A stretch of DNA of 43,185 bases from an uncultured Ruminococcus sp. (GTDB lineage: Bacteria; Bacillota; Clostridia; Oscillospirales; Acutalibacteraceae). Shown piece after piece: positions 7,799 to 16,219 of this stretch; within the stretch, counting starts at the first letter, position 1, and every line of letters starts with the position of its first letter. Location of the stretch: NCBI GenBank assembly GCA_902765625.1, contig CACXAO010000012.1, forward strand, positions 1 to 43,185, read 5' to 3'. Below the pieces are notes generated by a model. It ran no database searches, was not told the origin of the DNA, and was given only the letters and a program-made list of their open reading frames with translations. Position numbers and translations under genes: made by a program.

Positions 7799-7826
7799 AT
7801 CTTACCTCCTGAATATCTTTTATTCG

Positions 7827-7855
7827 ATTATATCACATTCGCGGCGGCTTGAAAA
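7827..7855 (-). promoter_or_regulatory. guaA promoter
   Basis: On the minus strand TTTTCA, 17 bases, then a perfect TATAAT, about 30 bases upstream of the guaA ATG. No purine riboswitch fits in this short leader. Confidence 0.6.
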
Positions 7856-7911
7856 GACCTTTTCGGCATTTCACTTGGCAATTATTCATCAAATAACCCT
7901 AACAATTTATG

Positions 7912-7940
7912 TTGAAATTTGGGTAATTTTCGTGTAGAAT
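7912..7940 (+). promoter_or_regulatory. Promoter of the EAL-domain gene
   Basis: TTGAAA, 17 bases, TAGAAT, followed 38 bases later by the ATG with its AAGGAGGTGA ribosome site. Confidence 0.65.
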
Positions 7941-7978
7941 ATGTTTACAGATTAGTATGCCCGCAAGGAGGTGAGGAA

Positions 7979-9901
7979 ATGTTTCATTGGCTCAGCGATT
8001 ACAACTACGATTTTGCGCTGGCGGCAATTCCGGTTCAGCTTCTTCTGATCCTGTTTTACAGCTTCCGCCGCAACCTGCCTATCCGTCAAAGTCACTGCTT
8101 TTTGCTGGTCATGATTTCGAACATCGTTATGACGCTGGCGGATATTGTGTCCTGCGAGATGAACGAGGTCTGGACGAGCTTTCCGCTGTGGTTTATGTAC
8201 GTGATTAACATCCTCTATTTCCTCCCGTTCATAATAAGAGGCTGGGCTTTGTTCGCCTATGCCTCCGAGGTCAGCCGGGCGTTTCACCGGCTCGGACGGT
8301 GGTACCAGATCGTCACGAGCATTCCGGCGCTGGCTGCGGTTCTCTTTACGCTCTCTACCCCTTGGACGGCGGCGATTTTTACGATCGACCCCGCAACAGG
8401 CTACCACAACTGTCAGCTTTATCAGTCGATTTATGTCAGCACATATTTCTACATCGGCGCGTCGTATCTGTCGATTTTCGTTGGCTGGCAGCGGCTCAGC
8501 AAGCGTTACCGCGTAGGTCTGCTCAGCTGCAACACGGTGCTGCTGCTCGGCATTATTTTCCGCAAGCTGTTCATCAACACGCTGGTTACAAGCTACTTCA
8601 GCATTATTGTAATTTTGATTATTTACCTTTCGGCGGAGAATCCCGACCTGTATTACGACCGCCGGATCGGACTGTTCAACAAATACGCCTTCGCGCTGAT
8701 TTGCGACGACTATCTGGAAAAGGACCTTCCCGTAAACGCTATTCTTGTAAACGCGCACGACTTTGATACCGCAAAGCACCTCTACAGCGCGACGCAGATC
8801 CGCGCACAGCTTACCGCTGTCGGCAAACGCATTGCGAGCGTTGCGCCGCGGTCGTGTATTTTCTACTTGGGCGGAGGCAGCTACATTGTGCTCAGCCGGG
8901 AAAACACCGATACTCCCGAGCTTACCGCGCGAAAATGGAAACGGCAGTTTGAACGGCAGCTCAAGCTCAGCGACGAATCGATTCCGATGACGTTCACCGT
9001 AATGCTGATTCCTTACTGCATTTTGAAAAAAGAGATCGTCCATATTGAGGATCTGCTGCACTTTGCGGCAGGCAGAAGCCACCACGAAAACCAGCGCGGC
9101 AATTACGCCATTACCGACGAGATCCTTATGAAGCTGCAGCACGAAAAGGATATTGAGGCAGCGCTCAAAAAAGCCCTCGAATCTCACAAAGTCGAGGTTT
9201 TCTTCCAGCCGATCTACTCCACAGGCGCAGACCGCGTTGTCGGAGCCGAGGCTCTTGCGCGTTTGCAGGATGAAACTCTCGGATAGATTTCTCCGAATGA
9301 ATTTATCCGCGTTGCCGAACGCAACGGAGATATCACGGAGCTCGGCAGGCAGATTTTTGACCGCGTTTGCCAGTTTATTTGCAGCGAACGGGTGGAAAAG
9401 CAGGGAATTGAGTTTATCAATGTGAACCTCTCTCCTGCCCAGTGCCTTGACCACGACCTCGCTTCGGATTTATCGGGGATCGCGTTCAGGTACGACGTAC
9501 CGATGAGTATGTTTGACTTTGAAATAACCGAAAGCTTTATCGACGACCATCAGGCGATCGTCAATCAGATGACCCGCCTGCAGGCAAGCGGCGCGGAGCT
9601 TTCGCTTGACGACTTCGGCACGGGCACCTCAAACATCGCGCAGCTTCTCAAGCTTCCTATCCACGTTGTAAAGCTCGATATGTCGGTTGTCCACTCGTAC
9701 TTCAGGGGAGAATCAAAGCTGCTTCCCGATCTTATTCATATGTTCAGGAACTCCGATATGAAGATAGTTGTCGAGGGCGTTGAGACCGCTGAGATGAAAA
9801 CGCGGCTCGCCGAAATGGGCTGCGACTACGAACAGGGCTTCTTCTTCTCAAAGCCCGTTCCGCCAAAAGCCTTTCTCGCGTATCTTAAAGCAACACAGTA
9901 A
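7979..9901 (+). pseudogene. Membrane EAL-domain c-di-GMP phosphodiesterase, split by an in-frame amber codon
   Basis: The start is the ATG at 7979 behind AAGGAGGTGA. Codons 1-225 code for about seven membrane helices, then a degenerate GGDEF domain (GGGSY at 298-302 instead of GGDEF), then an EAL domain. A TAG at 9284-9286 (codon 436) interrupts the EAL domain just after E424-A-L. The same frame then runs open for another 204 codons, with all remaining EAL catalytic landmarks: N-V-N-L-S-P, F-E-I-T-E-S, L-D-D-F-G-T-G, V-K-L-D, V-V-E-G-V-E-T and the E-Q-G motif. A single base change (TGG or TAC/TAT to TAG) explains the stop, since homologues usually have an aromatic residue there. The break is recent or is read through at low level. 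Intact, it would hydrolyse c-di-GMP to pGpG. It is monocistronic. Confidence 0.88.
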
Positions 9902-9905
9902 ACAG

Positions 9906-9934
9906 CGCAGGCTCAGAAATGAGTCTGCGTTTTC
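9906..9934 (+). terminator. Terminator of the EAL gene
   Basis: A 9-bp stem with one G-U pair (9906-9914 with 9921-9929) is followed by TTTT. It begins 5 bases after the second stop codon. Confidence 0.75.
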
Positions 9935-9940
9935 TATTTA

Positions 9941-9970
9941 AAAGGAAAAGGCGGCCGATAAACGACCGTC
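9941..9970 (-). terminator. Terminator of the ammonium transporter gene
   Basis: An imperfect 8-bp stem (9950-9957 with 9963-9970; one mismatch, one G-U) has a minus-strand T-rich tail (TTTTCCTTT). It lies about 45 bases after the transporter stop. Confidence 0.6.
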
Positions 9971-10013
9971 TTTTCTAATAAGTATATCAGTCAAGAAGAA
10001 GATGATGGCAGTT

Positions 10014-11771
10014 TTAATCGAAGTTCTTCATCGCGTCGATACCGGTTTCGCCGGTTCTTACCTTGACAACGTCCTCGACATCGTAAACGAAAATCTTACC
10101 GTCGCCGATGTGTCCGGTGTAAAGAGTCTTTTTAGCGGTTTCGATAACGACGGAAACAGGTATGGTGCATACCACGATATCAACCTGAACCTTGGGCAGG
10201 AGGTTAGCCTCGATCTGTACGCCGCGGTAGTATTCGGGCTTACCCTTCTGTACGCCGCAGCCGAGTACGTGAGAAACGGTCATGCCGGTGATGCCGATGC
10301 TCATCATAGCGTTCTTGAGAGGCTCAAGACGGGCTTCCTTGCAGACGATTTCAACCTTTGTGATCTTGGGTGTGCCGTCGTCGAAGGTGGGCATCTTCTT
10401 AACCGCAACAGCCTCTGCAACGGGAACGTCGCCGCTGACAACAACGGGAGCCGAACCCTCGTCGATATAATCGGGAAGCATTGAGAAGCCTGCGTAAGCT
10501 GAAGGCATACCGTGCTCGGTAGCGTCCAGACCGGTGATTTCTTCCTCGCGGGTGACGCGGAGACCGAAGATCTTTTTGATGACGAAGAATACGATGGTGA
10601 TGGTCACTGCAGTCCATGCCGCAACGGAAGCGAAGCCGATAAACTGCAAGCCCAAAAGCTCGAAGCCGCCGCCGTAGAACAGACCGACAAGCTTCTGACC
10701 GGAAGCGTTTGCAATAGCGTATCCGGGAGCCGAATCGGTCGCGAAAAGACCAACAGAGAGAGTACCCCAGATACCGTTCATCATGTGAACCGCAACAGCG
10801 CCGACAGGGTCGTCGATGTGGAGCTTGTAGTCGAGGAGCCATACGCCGAATACAACGAGCAGACCGGCTACAAGACCGATTACGATAGCGCCGAAGGCGT
10901 CGGTAACGTCGCAGGGAGCGGTGATCGCGACCAGACCCGCGAGAGAAGCGTTAAGACACATGCTGACGTCGGGCTTGCCGTACTTGATCCATGTGAAGAT
11001 CATGCAGGTTACGGTTGCGATAGCGGGCGCGATGGTTGTTGTGAGGAATACGGAGCCGAGCTGCTCAACAGATGTTGCGGCAGCGCCGTTGAAGCCGTAC
11101 CAGCCGAGCCAGAGGATGAATACGCCGAGCGCGCCGAGAGCGATGTTGTGACCCGGGAAAGCGCCGACCTTGACAACCTTGCCGTTTTTGTCTCTCTTGA
11201 ATTTACCGATACGCGCGCCGAGGATCTTTGCGCCGATAAGAGCGGAGATACCGCCGACCATGTGGATTGCGCAGGAGCCTGCGAAATCGTGGAATCCAAT
11301 CTGGCTGAGCCAGCCGCCGCCCCAGATCCAGTGAGCCTCGATCGGGTAGATGACCGCTGAGATAACGCCCGAATATACGCAGTAGGAAAGGAACTTGGTG
11401 CGTTCCGCCATTGCGCCGGAAACGATCGTCGCGGTGGTGGCGCAGAATACGAGGTTGAATACAAAGCTTGAGAAATTGAAGTTTGCGTAGGATGTAAAGA
11501 GGTCAAATCCGGGCTTGCCGATGATTCCGACCAGATCCTCGCCCATCAGCAGACCGAAGCCGATAAGAATGAAGGTTACGGTGCCGATACAGAAGTCCAT
11601 GAGGTTCTTCATAATAATGTTGCCGGTGTTTTTGGCTCTGGTGAAGCCTGCCTCGACCATTGCGAAGCCTGCCTGCATCCAGAATACCAGCGCGGCTCCG
11701 ATCAGGAACCACACGGCAAAAAGCTGTTCATTTGTCAGTTGGGTGACGAATTCTCTGATTGATTCATCCAC
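10014..11771 (-). CDS. amt: Ammonium transporter fused to a P-II signalling domain
   Basis: About 585 residues. Residues ~1-425 are an Amt/MEP/Rh channel with the pore histidines (G-F-H-D-F-A-G and A-V-H-M-M-N-G) and the N-terminal F-M-Q-A-G-F-A-M-V-E segment. The last 117 residues are a complete P-II protein with its B-loop T-G-H-I-G-D-G-K-I-F. In the T-loop the usual R-G-A-E-Y is R-G-V-Q-I, so the uridylylated tyrosine is missing. The P-II domain normally plugs the channel when ammonium is plentiful, and here it is tethered. Start: a GTG at 11771, eight bases after AAGGAG; the GTG three codons earlier overlaps that site. A TATAAT lies at 11829-11834, but no good -35 was seen, which suggests activated transcription. 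Confidence 0.93.
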   Translation of the reverse strand: MDESIREFVTQLTNEQLFAVWFLIGAALVFWMQAGFAMVEAGFTRAKNTGNIIMKNLMDFCIGTVTFILIGFGLLMGEDLVGIIGKPGFDLFTSYANFNFSSFVFNLVFCATTATIVSGAMAERTKFLSYCVYSGVISAVIYPIEAHWIWGGGWLSQIGFHDFAGSCAIHMVGGISALIGAKILGARIGKFKRDKNGKVVKVGAFPGHNIALGALGVFILWLGWYGFNGAAATSVEQLGSVFLTTTIAPAIATVTCMIFTWIKYGKPDVSMCLNASLAGLVAITAPCDVTDAFGAIVIGLVAGLLVVFGVWLLDYKLHIDDPVGAVAVHMMNGIWGTLSVGLFATDSAPGYAIANASGQKLVGLFYGGGFELLGLQFIGFASVAAWTAVTITIVFFVIKKIFGLRVTREEEITGLDATEHGMPSAYAGFSMLPDYIDEGSAPVVVSGDVPVAEAVAVKKMPTFDDGTPKITKVEIVCKEARLEPLKNAMMSIGITGMTVSHVLGCGVQKGKPEYYRGVQIEANLLPKVQVDIVVCTIPVSVVIETAKKTLYTGHIGDGKIFVYDVEDVVKVRTGETGIDAMKNFD

Positions 11772-11872
11772 CTTGATCACTCCTTAAAATAAAAATTACA
11801 TATATACAAACCTGCCGGTGTTGGCGGGATTATAGTAATCAGCATATTTATTCATTTTAGCTTTTTACGACA

Positions 11873-11908
11873 AACGGCGCGTTTCCCCTGGAGGAAAAAC
11901 GCGCCGTT
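11873..11908 (-). terminator. Strong hairpin after glmS
   Basis: A perfect 12-bp stem AACGGCGCGTTT (11873-11884 with 11897-11908) stands 33 bases after the glmS stop. The minus-strand tail (TGTCGTAAAAAG) is poor in T, so termination may be incomplete. The spot is upstream of the amt promoter region. Confidence 0.6.
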
Positions 11909-11940
11909 GCGTAAGATATGAAAGAATATGGGATAAGCAT

Positions 11941-13767
11941 TTATTCTACGGTGACTGATTTAGCCAGATTTCTCGGCTTGTCAACGTCGTTGCCCTTATT
12001 GACCGAGGTATAATACGCGAGCAGCTGCATGGGAACCGTCGCGATCATCGGCATGAGCATTTCGCTGATGCGCGGCACACGGATAAGATAATCCGCAGCC
12101 TCGCGGTCGATATCGGCTTGTTTGTCACAAATGACTATGGTCATAGCGCCGCGCGCCTTGACCTCTTTAATATTGGAAACCGTCTTTTCGAGCAGAGTGT
12201 TCTGCGTTGCGACGGCTATAACGGGCATTCCGTCGGTGATCAGCGAAATGGTTCCGTGCTTCAGCTCGCCTGCAGCGTAGCTCTCGGAGTGGATATACGA
12301 GATCTCCTTGAGCTTGAGCGAGCCTTCCATCGAGAGCGCGTAGTCAAGTCCGCGTCCGATGTACAAAAGACTGTCCGCCGTAATCAGCTTTGTCGAGATA
12401 TACTGGCAAACGTCCAGAGTCTTTTGAATGGTCTGCTCGATCAGATCGGGCATTTCGACAAGCTGAGCGGTTAGGCTTCTGCACTTTTCCACGGTGATTC
12501 TGCCTCTTGCGAACGCCATTTCAAACGCCAGCAGATACATAACGGCAAGCTGAACCATGTACGCCTTTGTGGACGCAACGGCGATCTCGGGACCGGCGTG
12601 GGTATAAATTACCATGTCCGCCTCTCTGGCTATTGAGCTGCCCTTGACGTTGACGACGGCGAGCGTCTTTGCTCCCATCTCCTTTGCAAGGCTCAGCACC
12701 GCCTTTGAATCCGCCGTTTCGCCCGACTGACTGATAATGATTACCAGATCGTCCTTGCCGAGCAGAGGGTCGCGGTAACGGAACTCGCTGGCAATGTCTA
12801 CCGTAACGGAAACGCGCGCCAGCTTTTCGATCACGTACTTACCGACCATTCCGGCGTGCATCGCCGTTCCGCAGGCGACAATGAAGATATTGTTGACGTC
12901 TCTGAGGGTTTCGGGCGTGATGCCGCATTCCGAAAGATCAGGCAAGCCGTTATCGATTCGGGGAGTAACGGTTGTTTTAACCGCGGTGGGCTGTTCATGT
13001 ATCTCCTTGATCATGAAGTGAGGGTAGCCGCCCTTCTCGGCGCTGTCCTCGTCCCAGTCGGCGGTGTGCAGTTCTTTTTCGATCATTCTGCCGTGCAGAC
13101 TGCAAAAATGAACCGAACCGTTCTTGAGCACCGCGATCTCACCGTACTCCAAAAGGTAGTAATCCTTAGTATACTTAATAATAGCGGGAACGTCGGAGGC
13201 TACAAATACCTCGCCTGTGCCCTGACCGACAATCAGAGGGCTTTCGCAGCGAACCGCGTATACGGTGTCGGGACGGTCGGCGAATACGATGCCGAGCGCG
13301 AACGAACCGCGAAGCTCATGGAGCACCTTGCGGATGCAGCGAATGGGATTGCCGTCGTAATAGAAGTCGAGCAGCTGAGCTACGACCTCGGTGTCTGTGT
13401 CAGAGAGAAACTCCGTGCGCTCGTTGTCGATCAAAAACTGCTTGAGCTGCTTATAGTTCTCGATAATGCCGTTGTGCACGATGGTCACGCGTCTGCCCGA
13501 ATGAGGGTGAGAGTTTACGTCCGACGGCTCTCCGTGAGTCGCCCAGCGCGTGTGACCGATACCGGCGTGTCCCTTTGGCTTGCCTTCCTTCTCCATTTTG
13601 TCTACAAGATCGGAAAGCCTTCCCTTTGTTTTGGCTACGGAAATTTTTCCGTTCTCAAAAACGGCGATACCGGCTGAGTCATAGCCTCTGTATTCGAGCT
13701 TTGTAAGCGCCGATACCAAAACATCCGTACAGTCGCGGGGACCGACATATCCAACAATTCCGCACAT
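11941..13767 (-). CDS. glmS: Glucosamine-6-phosphate synthase (glutamine-fructose-6-phosphate aminotransferase)
   Basis: 608 residues, the normal GlmS length. It makes glucosamine-6-phosphate from fructose-6-phosphate and glutamine, the entry to peptidoglycan and UDP-GlcNAc. The N-terminal class II glutaminase has its nucleophile as Cys after Met1 (MCGIVGYVG). Two SIS sugar-isomerase domains follow (S-Q-S-G-E-T-A-D-S near 350 and the second near 490), and the C-terminal P-R-N-L-A-K-S-V-T-V-E is the family signature. It has a GGAGG ribosome site. It has its own promoter only ~65 bases upstream, so the glmS ribozyme of Bacilli cannot be present. UDP-GlcNAc from this route could feed the Pel-like polymer coded in the same window, by inference. 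Confidence 0.97.
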   Translation of the reverse strand: MCGIVGYVGPRDCTDVLVSALTKLEYRGYDSAGIAVFENGKISVAKTKGRLSDLVDKMEKEGKPKGHAGIGHTRWATHGEPSDVNSHPHSGRRVTIVHNGIIENYKQLKQFLIDNERTEFLSDTDTEVVAQLLDFYYDGNPIRCIRKVLHELRGSFALGIVFADRPDTVYAVRCESPLIVGQGTGEVFVASDVPAIIKYTKDYYLLEYGEIAVLKNGSVHFCSLHGRMIEKELHTADWDEDSAEKGGYPHFMIKEIHEQPTAVKTTVTPRIDNGLPDLSECGITPETLRDVNNIFIVACGTAMHAGMVGKYVIEKLARVSVTVDIASEFRYRDPLLGKDDLVIIISQSGETADSKAVLSLAKEMGAKTLAVVNVKGSSIAREADMVIYTHAGPEIAVASTKAYMVQLAVMYLLAFEMAFARGRITVEKCRSLTAQLVEMPDLIEQTIQKTLDVCQYISTKLITADSLLYIGRGLDYALSMEGSLKLKEISYIHSESYAAGELKHGTISLITDGMPVIAVATQNTLLEKTVSNIKEVKARGAMTIVICDKQADIDREAADYLIRVPRISEMLMPMIATVPMQLLAYYTSVNKGNDVDKPRNLAKSVTVE

Positions 13768-13807
13768 AAATAAGTTACCTCCGTATAATTATAAATTAGT
13801 ATAGTAT

Positions 13808-13836
13808 ATTATATACTAATTTTTTATCATAGTCAA
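13808..13836 (-). promoter_or_regulatory. glmS promoter
   Basis: On the minus strand TTGACT, 17 bases, TATAAT. The -35 box overlaps the glnN stop codon. A 9-bp AT inverted repeat (ATTAGTATA/TATACTAAT) overlaps the -10 region, and no terminator separates glnN from glmS. Confidence 0.75.
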
Positions 13837-15923
13837 ACGCCGAAAAGCATTTCGCCGTATGAAGGATACGGCCAGATTTTTGCGGAGGTCTCTGTTTCCA
13901 TTGAATCGCCTACCGCGCGAAGCTCTTCCATCTTTGTAAATACCTTCTCGCGGAAGTAGGTTGCTGCGGCAAGCACGTCGCCGCTGTTCTTATCGGCTTC
14001 GGCTACCGCGCTTTCAAGCTCTGCGGTCTTGCCGGCGAACGCCTCGAGCTGCTCTGAAAGACTTTCGAGCAGGCTTTCCTCGGCTGCGGTCGAGATGCTT
14101 GAGGAAACGCTCTTCTTGAGCGAAACGGTTTCGGCAAGCTCCTTTACGAAGGTGATAACCGCGGGCGTGATGCTCTTCTTTGCCATTTCGAGCATTGTGA
14201 GAGCCTCGATGTTGAGCTGCTTTGCGTAGTGCTCAAGCTCGATCTCGTAACGGGCGCGGATCTCGGCTTCGGATACAATTCCGTTTCTGACAAAGAGGTC
14301 GATGTTCTTCTGATCTATATAGTGAGCCATCGCCTCGGGAAGCGACTTGTAGTTGCACAAACCGCGCTTTGCGGCTTCCTCGACCCACTCGTCGGTGTAG
14401 TTGTCACCGTTGAAAATAATTCTCCGGTGAGCGGTGAAGGTGTCCTTAACGAGCGCCCTTACAGCCGCCTCAACATCCTCGGCGTCCTTGAGAACGTCGT
14501 AGAACTGACTCAGCTCCTCGGCAACCATTGTGTTGAGCATGTAGTTCGGGCAGGCGATGTTCAGCGATGAACCGAGCGCTCTGAACTCAAACTTATTGCC
14601 GGTGAACGCGAACGGCGAGGTGCGGTTGCGGTCGGAGGTATCCTTGCGGAAGTCGGGAAGCACGTCTACGCCGGTTTCCATCTTAGCCTTTGCGTGGCTG
14701 CGGTACTCCTTGCCCTCGATAACGCTTTCAACGAGAGCGCCGAGGTCGTCGCCGAGATACATCGAAATGATAGCCGGCGGAGCCTCGTTAGCGCCGAGTC
14801 TGTGGTCGTTGCCTGCGGAAGCTACGGTGATACGGAGCAGATCCTGATACTCGTCAACCGCCTTTACGATAGCTGCGAGGAAGAGCTGGAACTGCAGGTT
14901 ATCCTCGGGATTCTTGCCGGGATCGAGAAGATTCTCGCCGGTGTTGGTTGAAATCGACCAGTTGTTGTGCTTGCCAGAGCCGTTAACGCCCGCGAAGGGC
15001 TTCTCGTGGAGCAGACATACAAGGCCGTGTCGCTCGGCAACCTTCTTCATGATCTCCATGCAAAGCTCGTTGTGGTCGGTGGCGATGTTGGAGGTCGAGA
15101 AAATCGGAGCAAGCTCATGCTGTGAGGGAGCAACCTCGTTGTGCTTTGTCTTTGCGAGAACGCCGAGCTTCCACAGCTCCTCGTCAAGCTCCTTCATATA
15201 AGCCGCCACTCTGGTCTTGATCGAACCGAAGTAGTGGTCTGCAAGCTCCTGACCCTTGGGCGCCTTTGCGCCGAACAGCGTTCTGCCGGTGTAGATGAGG
15301 TCGGGGCGCTGATCGTACATCTTCTTGTCGATCAGGAAGTACTCCTGCTCGGGACCGACGGTTGTGGTAACGCGCGTTACGTTCTCCTTGCCGAGAAGCT
15401 GCAGCACCTTGACCGCCTCGCTGCTCAGGCGCTCCATCGAACGGAGCAGAGGAGTTTTCTTATCGAGAACCTCGCCTGTGTAGGAACAGAACGCGGTGGG
15501 AATGTAAAGAGTTGTGTCGCGGATAAACGCGGGAGAGGTGGGGTCCCATGTTGTGTAGCCTCTCGCCTCAAAGGTCGCGCGGATACCGCCGCTCGGGAAC
15601 GAGGACGCGTCAGGCTCGCCCTTGATAAGCTCCTTGCCGGAGAATTCCATAATGACCTGGTCGCCGTCGGGACAAATAAAGCTGTCGTGCTTTTCCGCGG
15701 TAACGCCGGTCATCGGCTGGAACCAGTGGGTGTAGTGGGTGCAGCCCATTTCAACCGCCCAGTCCTTCATGGCGTTGGCAACTACGTTTGCTACGCTCAG
15801 GTCGAGCGGCTCGCCGTTCTGGACTGTTCTCTTGAGCGCTTTATAGGTCGACTTCGGCAGGCGCTCCTGCATTTTTTTGTCGTTGAAAACCATACTTCCG
15901 AACATTTCGGGTACTTTTGACAT
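13833..15923 (-). CDS. glnN: Type III glutamine synthetase
   Basis: 696 residues from the ATG read as MSKVPEMFG, which follows AAGGAG by nine bases; longer upstream reading is rejected. It condenses glutamate and ammonia with ATP to glutamine as a large dodecamer. The type III signatures are [44 protein letters not shown] and the late [11 protein letters not shown]. The size, about 700 residues, separates it from type I. It sits back to back with gltB-gltD, giving the GS-GOGAT pair, and next to the ammonium transporter. Its leader carries a terminator, so attenuation control is likely. Confidence 0.96.
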   Translation of the reverse strand: MSKVPEMFGSMVFNDKKMQERLPKSTYKALKRTVQNGEPLDLSVANVVANAMKDWAVEMGCTHYTHWFQPMTGVTAEKHDSFICPDGDQVIMEFSGKELIKGEPDASSFPSGGIRATFEARGYTTWDPTSPAFIRDTTLYIPTAFCSYTGEVLDKKTPLLRSMERLSSEAVKVLQLLGKENVTRVTTTVGPEQEYFLIDKKMYDQRPDLIYTGRTLFGAKAPKGQELADHYFGSIKTRVAAYMKELDEELWKLGVLAKTKHNEVAPSQHELAPIFSTSNIATDHNELCMEIMKKVAERHGLVCLLHEKPFAGVNGSGKHNNWSISTNTGENLLDPGKNPEDNLQFQLFLAAIVKAVDEYQDLLRITVASAGNDHRLGANEAPPAIISMYLGDDLGALVESVIEGKEYRSHAKAKMETGVDVLPDFRKDTSDRNRTSPFAFTGNKFEFRALGSSLNIACPNYMLNTMVAEELSQFYDVLKDAEDVEAAVRALVKDTFTAHRRIIFNGDNYTDEWVEEAAKRGLCNYKSLPEAMAHYIDQKNIDLFVRNGIVSEAEIRARYEIELEHYAKQLNIEALTMLEMAKKSITPAVITFVKELAETVSLKKSVSSSISTAAEESLLESLSEQLEAFAGKTAELESAVAEADKNSGDVLAAATYFREKVFTKMEELRAVGDSMETETSAKIWPYPSYGEMLFGV

Positions 15924-15956
15924 TAAAATCGTCTCCTTGCGTTTCGTTAACAAAGC

Positions 15957-15991
15957 AAAAAGGGTGCCGAGAGCATCTGCCCTCAGCACCC
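15957..15991 (-). terminator. Leader terminator (attenuator) before glnN
   Basis: On the minus strand a 10-bp or longer GC-rich stem (GGGTGC..., 15982-15991 pairing with 15962-15971) is followed by five T. It lies between the glnN promoter and its ribosome site, 33 bases before the start codon. A terminator in this place implies readthrough control of glnN, for example by an ANTAR antiterminator as described for nitrogen genes of Clostridia. The controlling factor is inferred. Confidence 0.75.
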
Positions 15992-16010
15992 TTGCCGTGT
16001 CATTGCTGCC

Positions 16011-16039
16011 AGTATACACCCATTTTGAGGGTTTGTCAA
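16011..16039 (-). promoter_or_regulatory. glnN promoter
   Basis: On the minus strand TTGACA, 17 bases, TATACT. It gives a leader of about 80 bases containing the attenuator. Confidence 0.8.
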
Positions 16040-16152
16040 GGGGTATTGCAATAATTTTTTCAAAACTTGCAGATTTCTTCAAAAACTCCTCGTTTTCTCC
16101 CTATTATCGCCGTTAATTTTGCATAAACAGTTATTTTTCTTGCAATTTTCTA

Positions 16153-16182
16153 TTGACAACTCAAGAATAACGGTTATATAAT
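16153..16182 (+). promoter_or_regulatory. gltB-gltD-pyrG promoter
   Basis: TTGACA, 18 bases, TATAAT, ending 37 bases before the gltB ATG. It is divergent from the glnN promoter, with about 113 bases between the two -35 boxes. Confidence 0.75.
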
Positions 16183-16219
16183 AGTGCACGTAAAGATTCC
16201 GACGAAAGGAAGAAGGCAA

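Noticed and set aside
9284-9286. Pyrrolysine or programmed readthrough at the amber codon
   Set aside because: Homologues carry an ordinary aromatic residue there, no Pyl gene was seen, and a one-base mutation explains it more simply; kept only as a testable minor option.
7952-9454. 500-codon minus-strand open frame opposite the EAL gene
   Set aside because: It is the antisense of a protein with clear EAL motifs, has no ribosome site, and its composition (Arg/Asn/Glu-rich) is typical of a GC-biased shadow frame.
10512-11360. 282-codon plus-strand frame opposite amt
   Set aside because: Mirrors transmembrane coding sequence and reads as an acidic, low-complexity product; no promoter or ribosome site.
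11817-11834. Six-base-loop hairpin in the amt leader as an ANTAR target
   Set aside because: The loop (AACACC) lacks the expected G at position 4 and there is no second hexaloop hairpin or terminator.
13768-13832. glmS ribozyme
   Set aside because: Only about 35 bases lie between the predicted transcription start and the glmS ATG, far too short for the ~150-base ribozyme.
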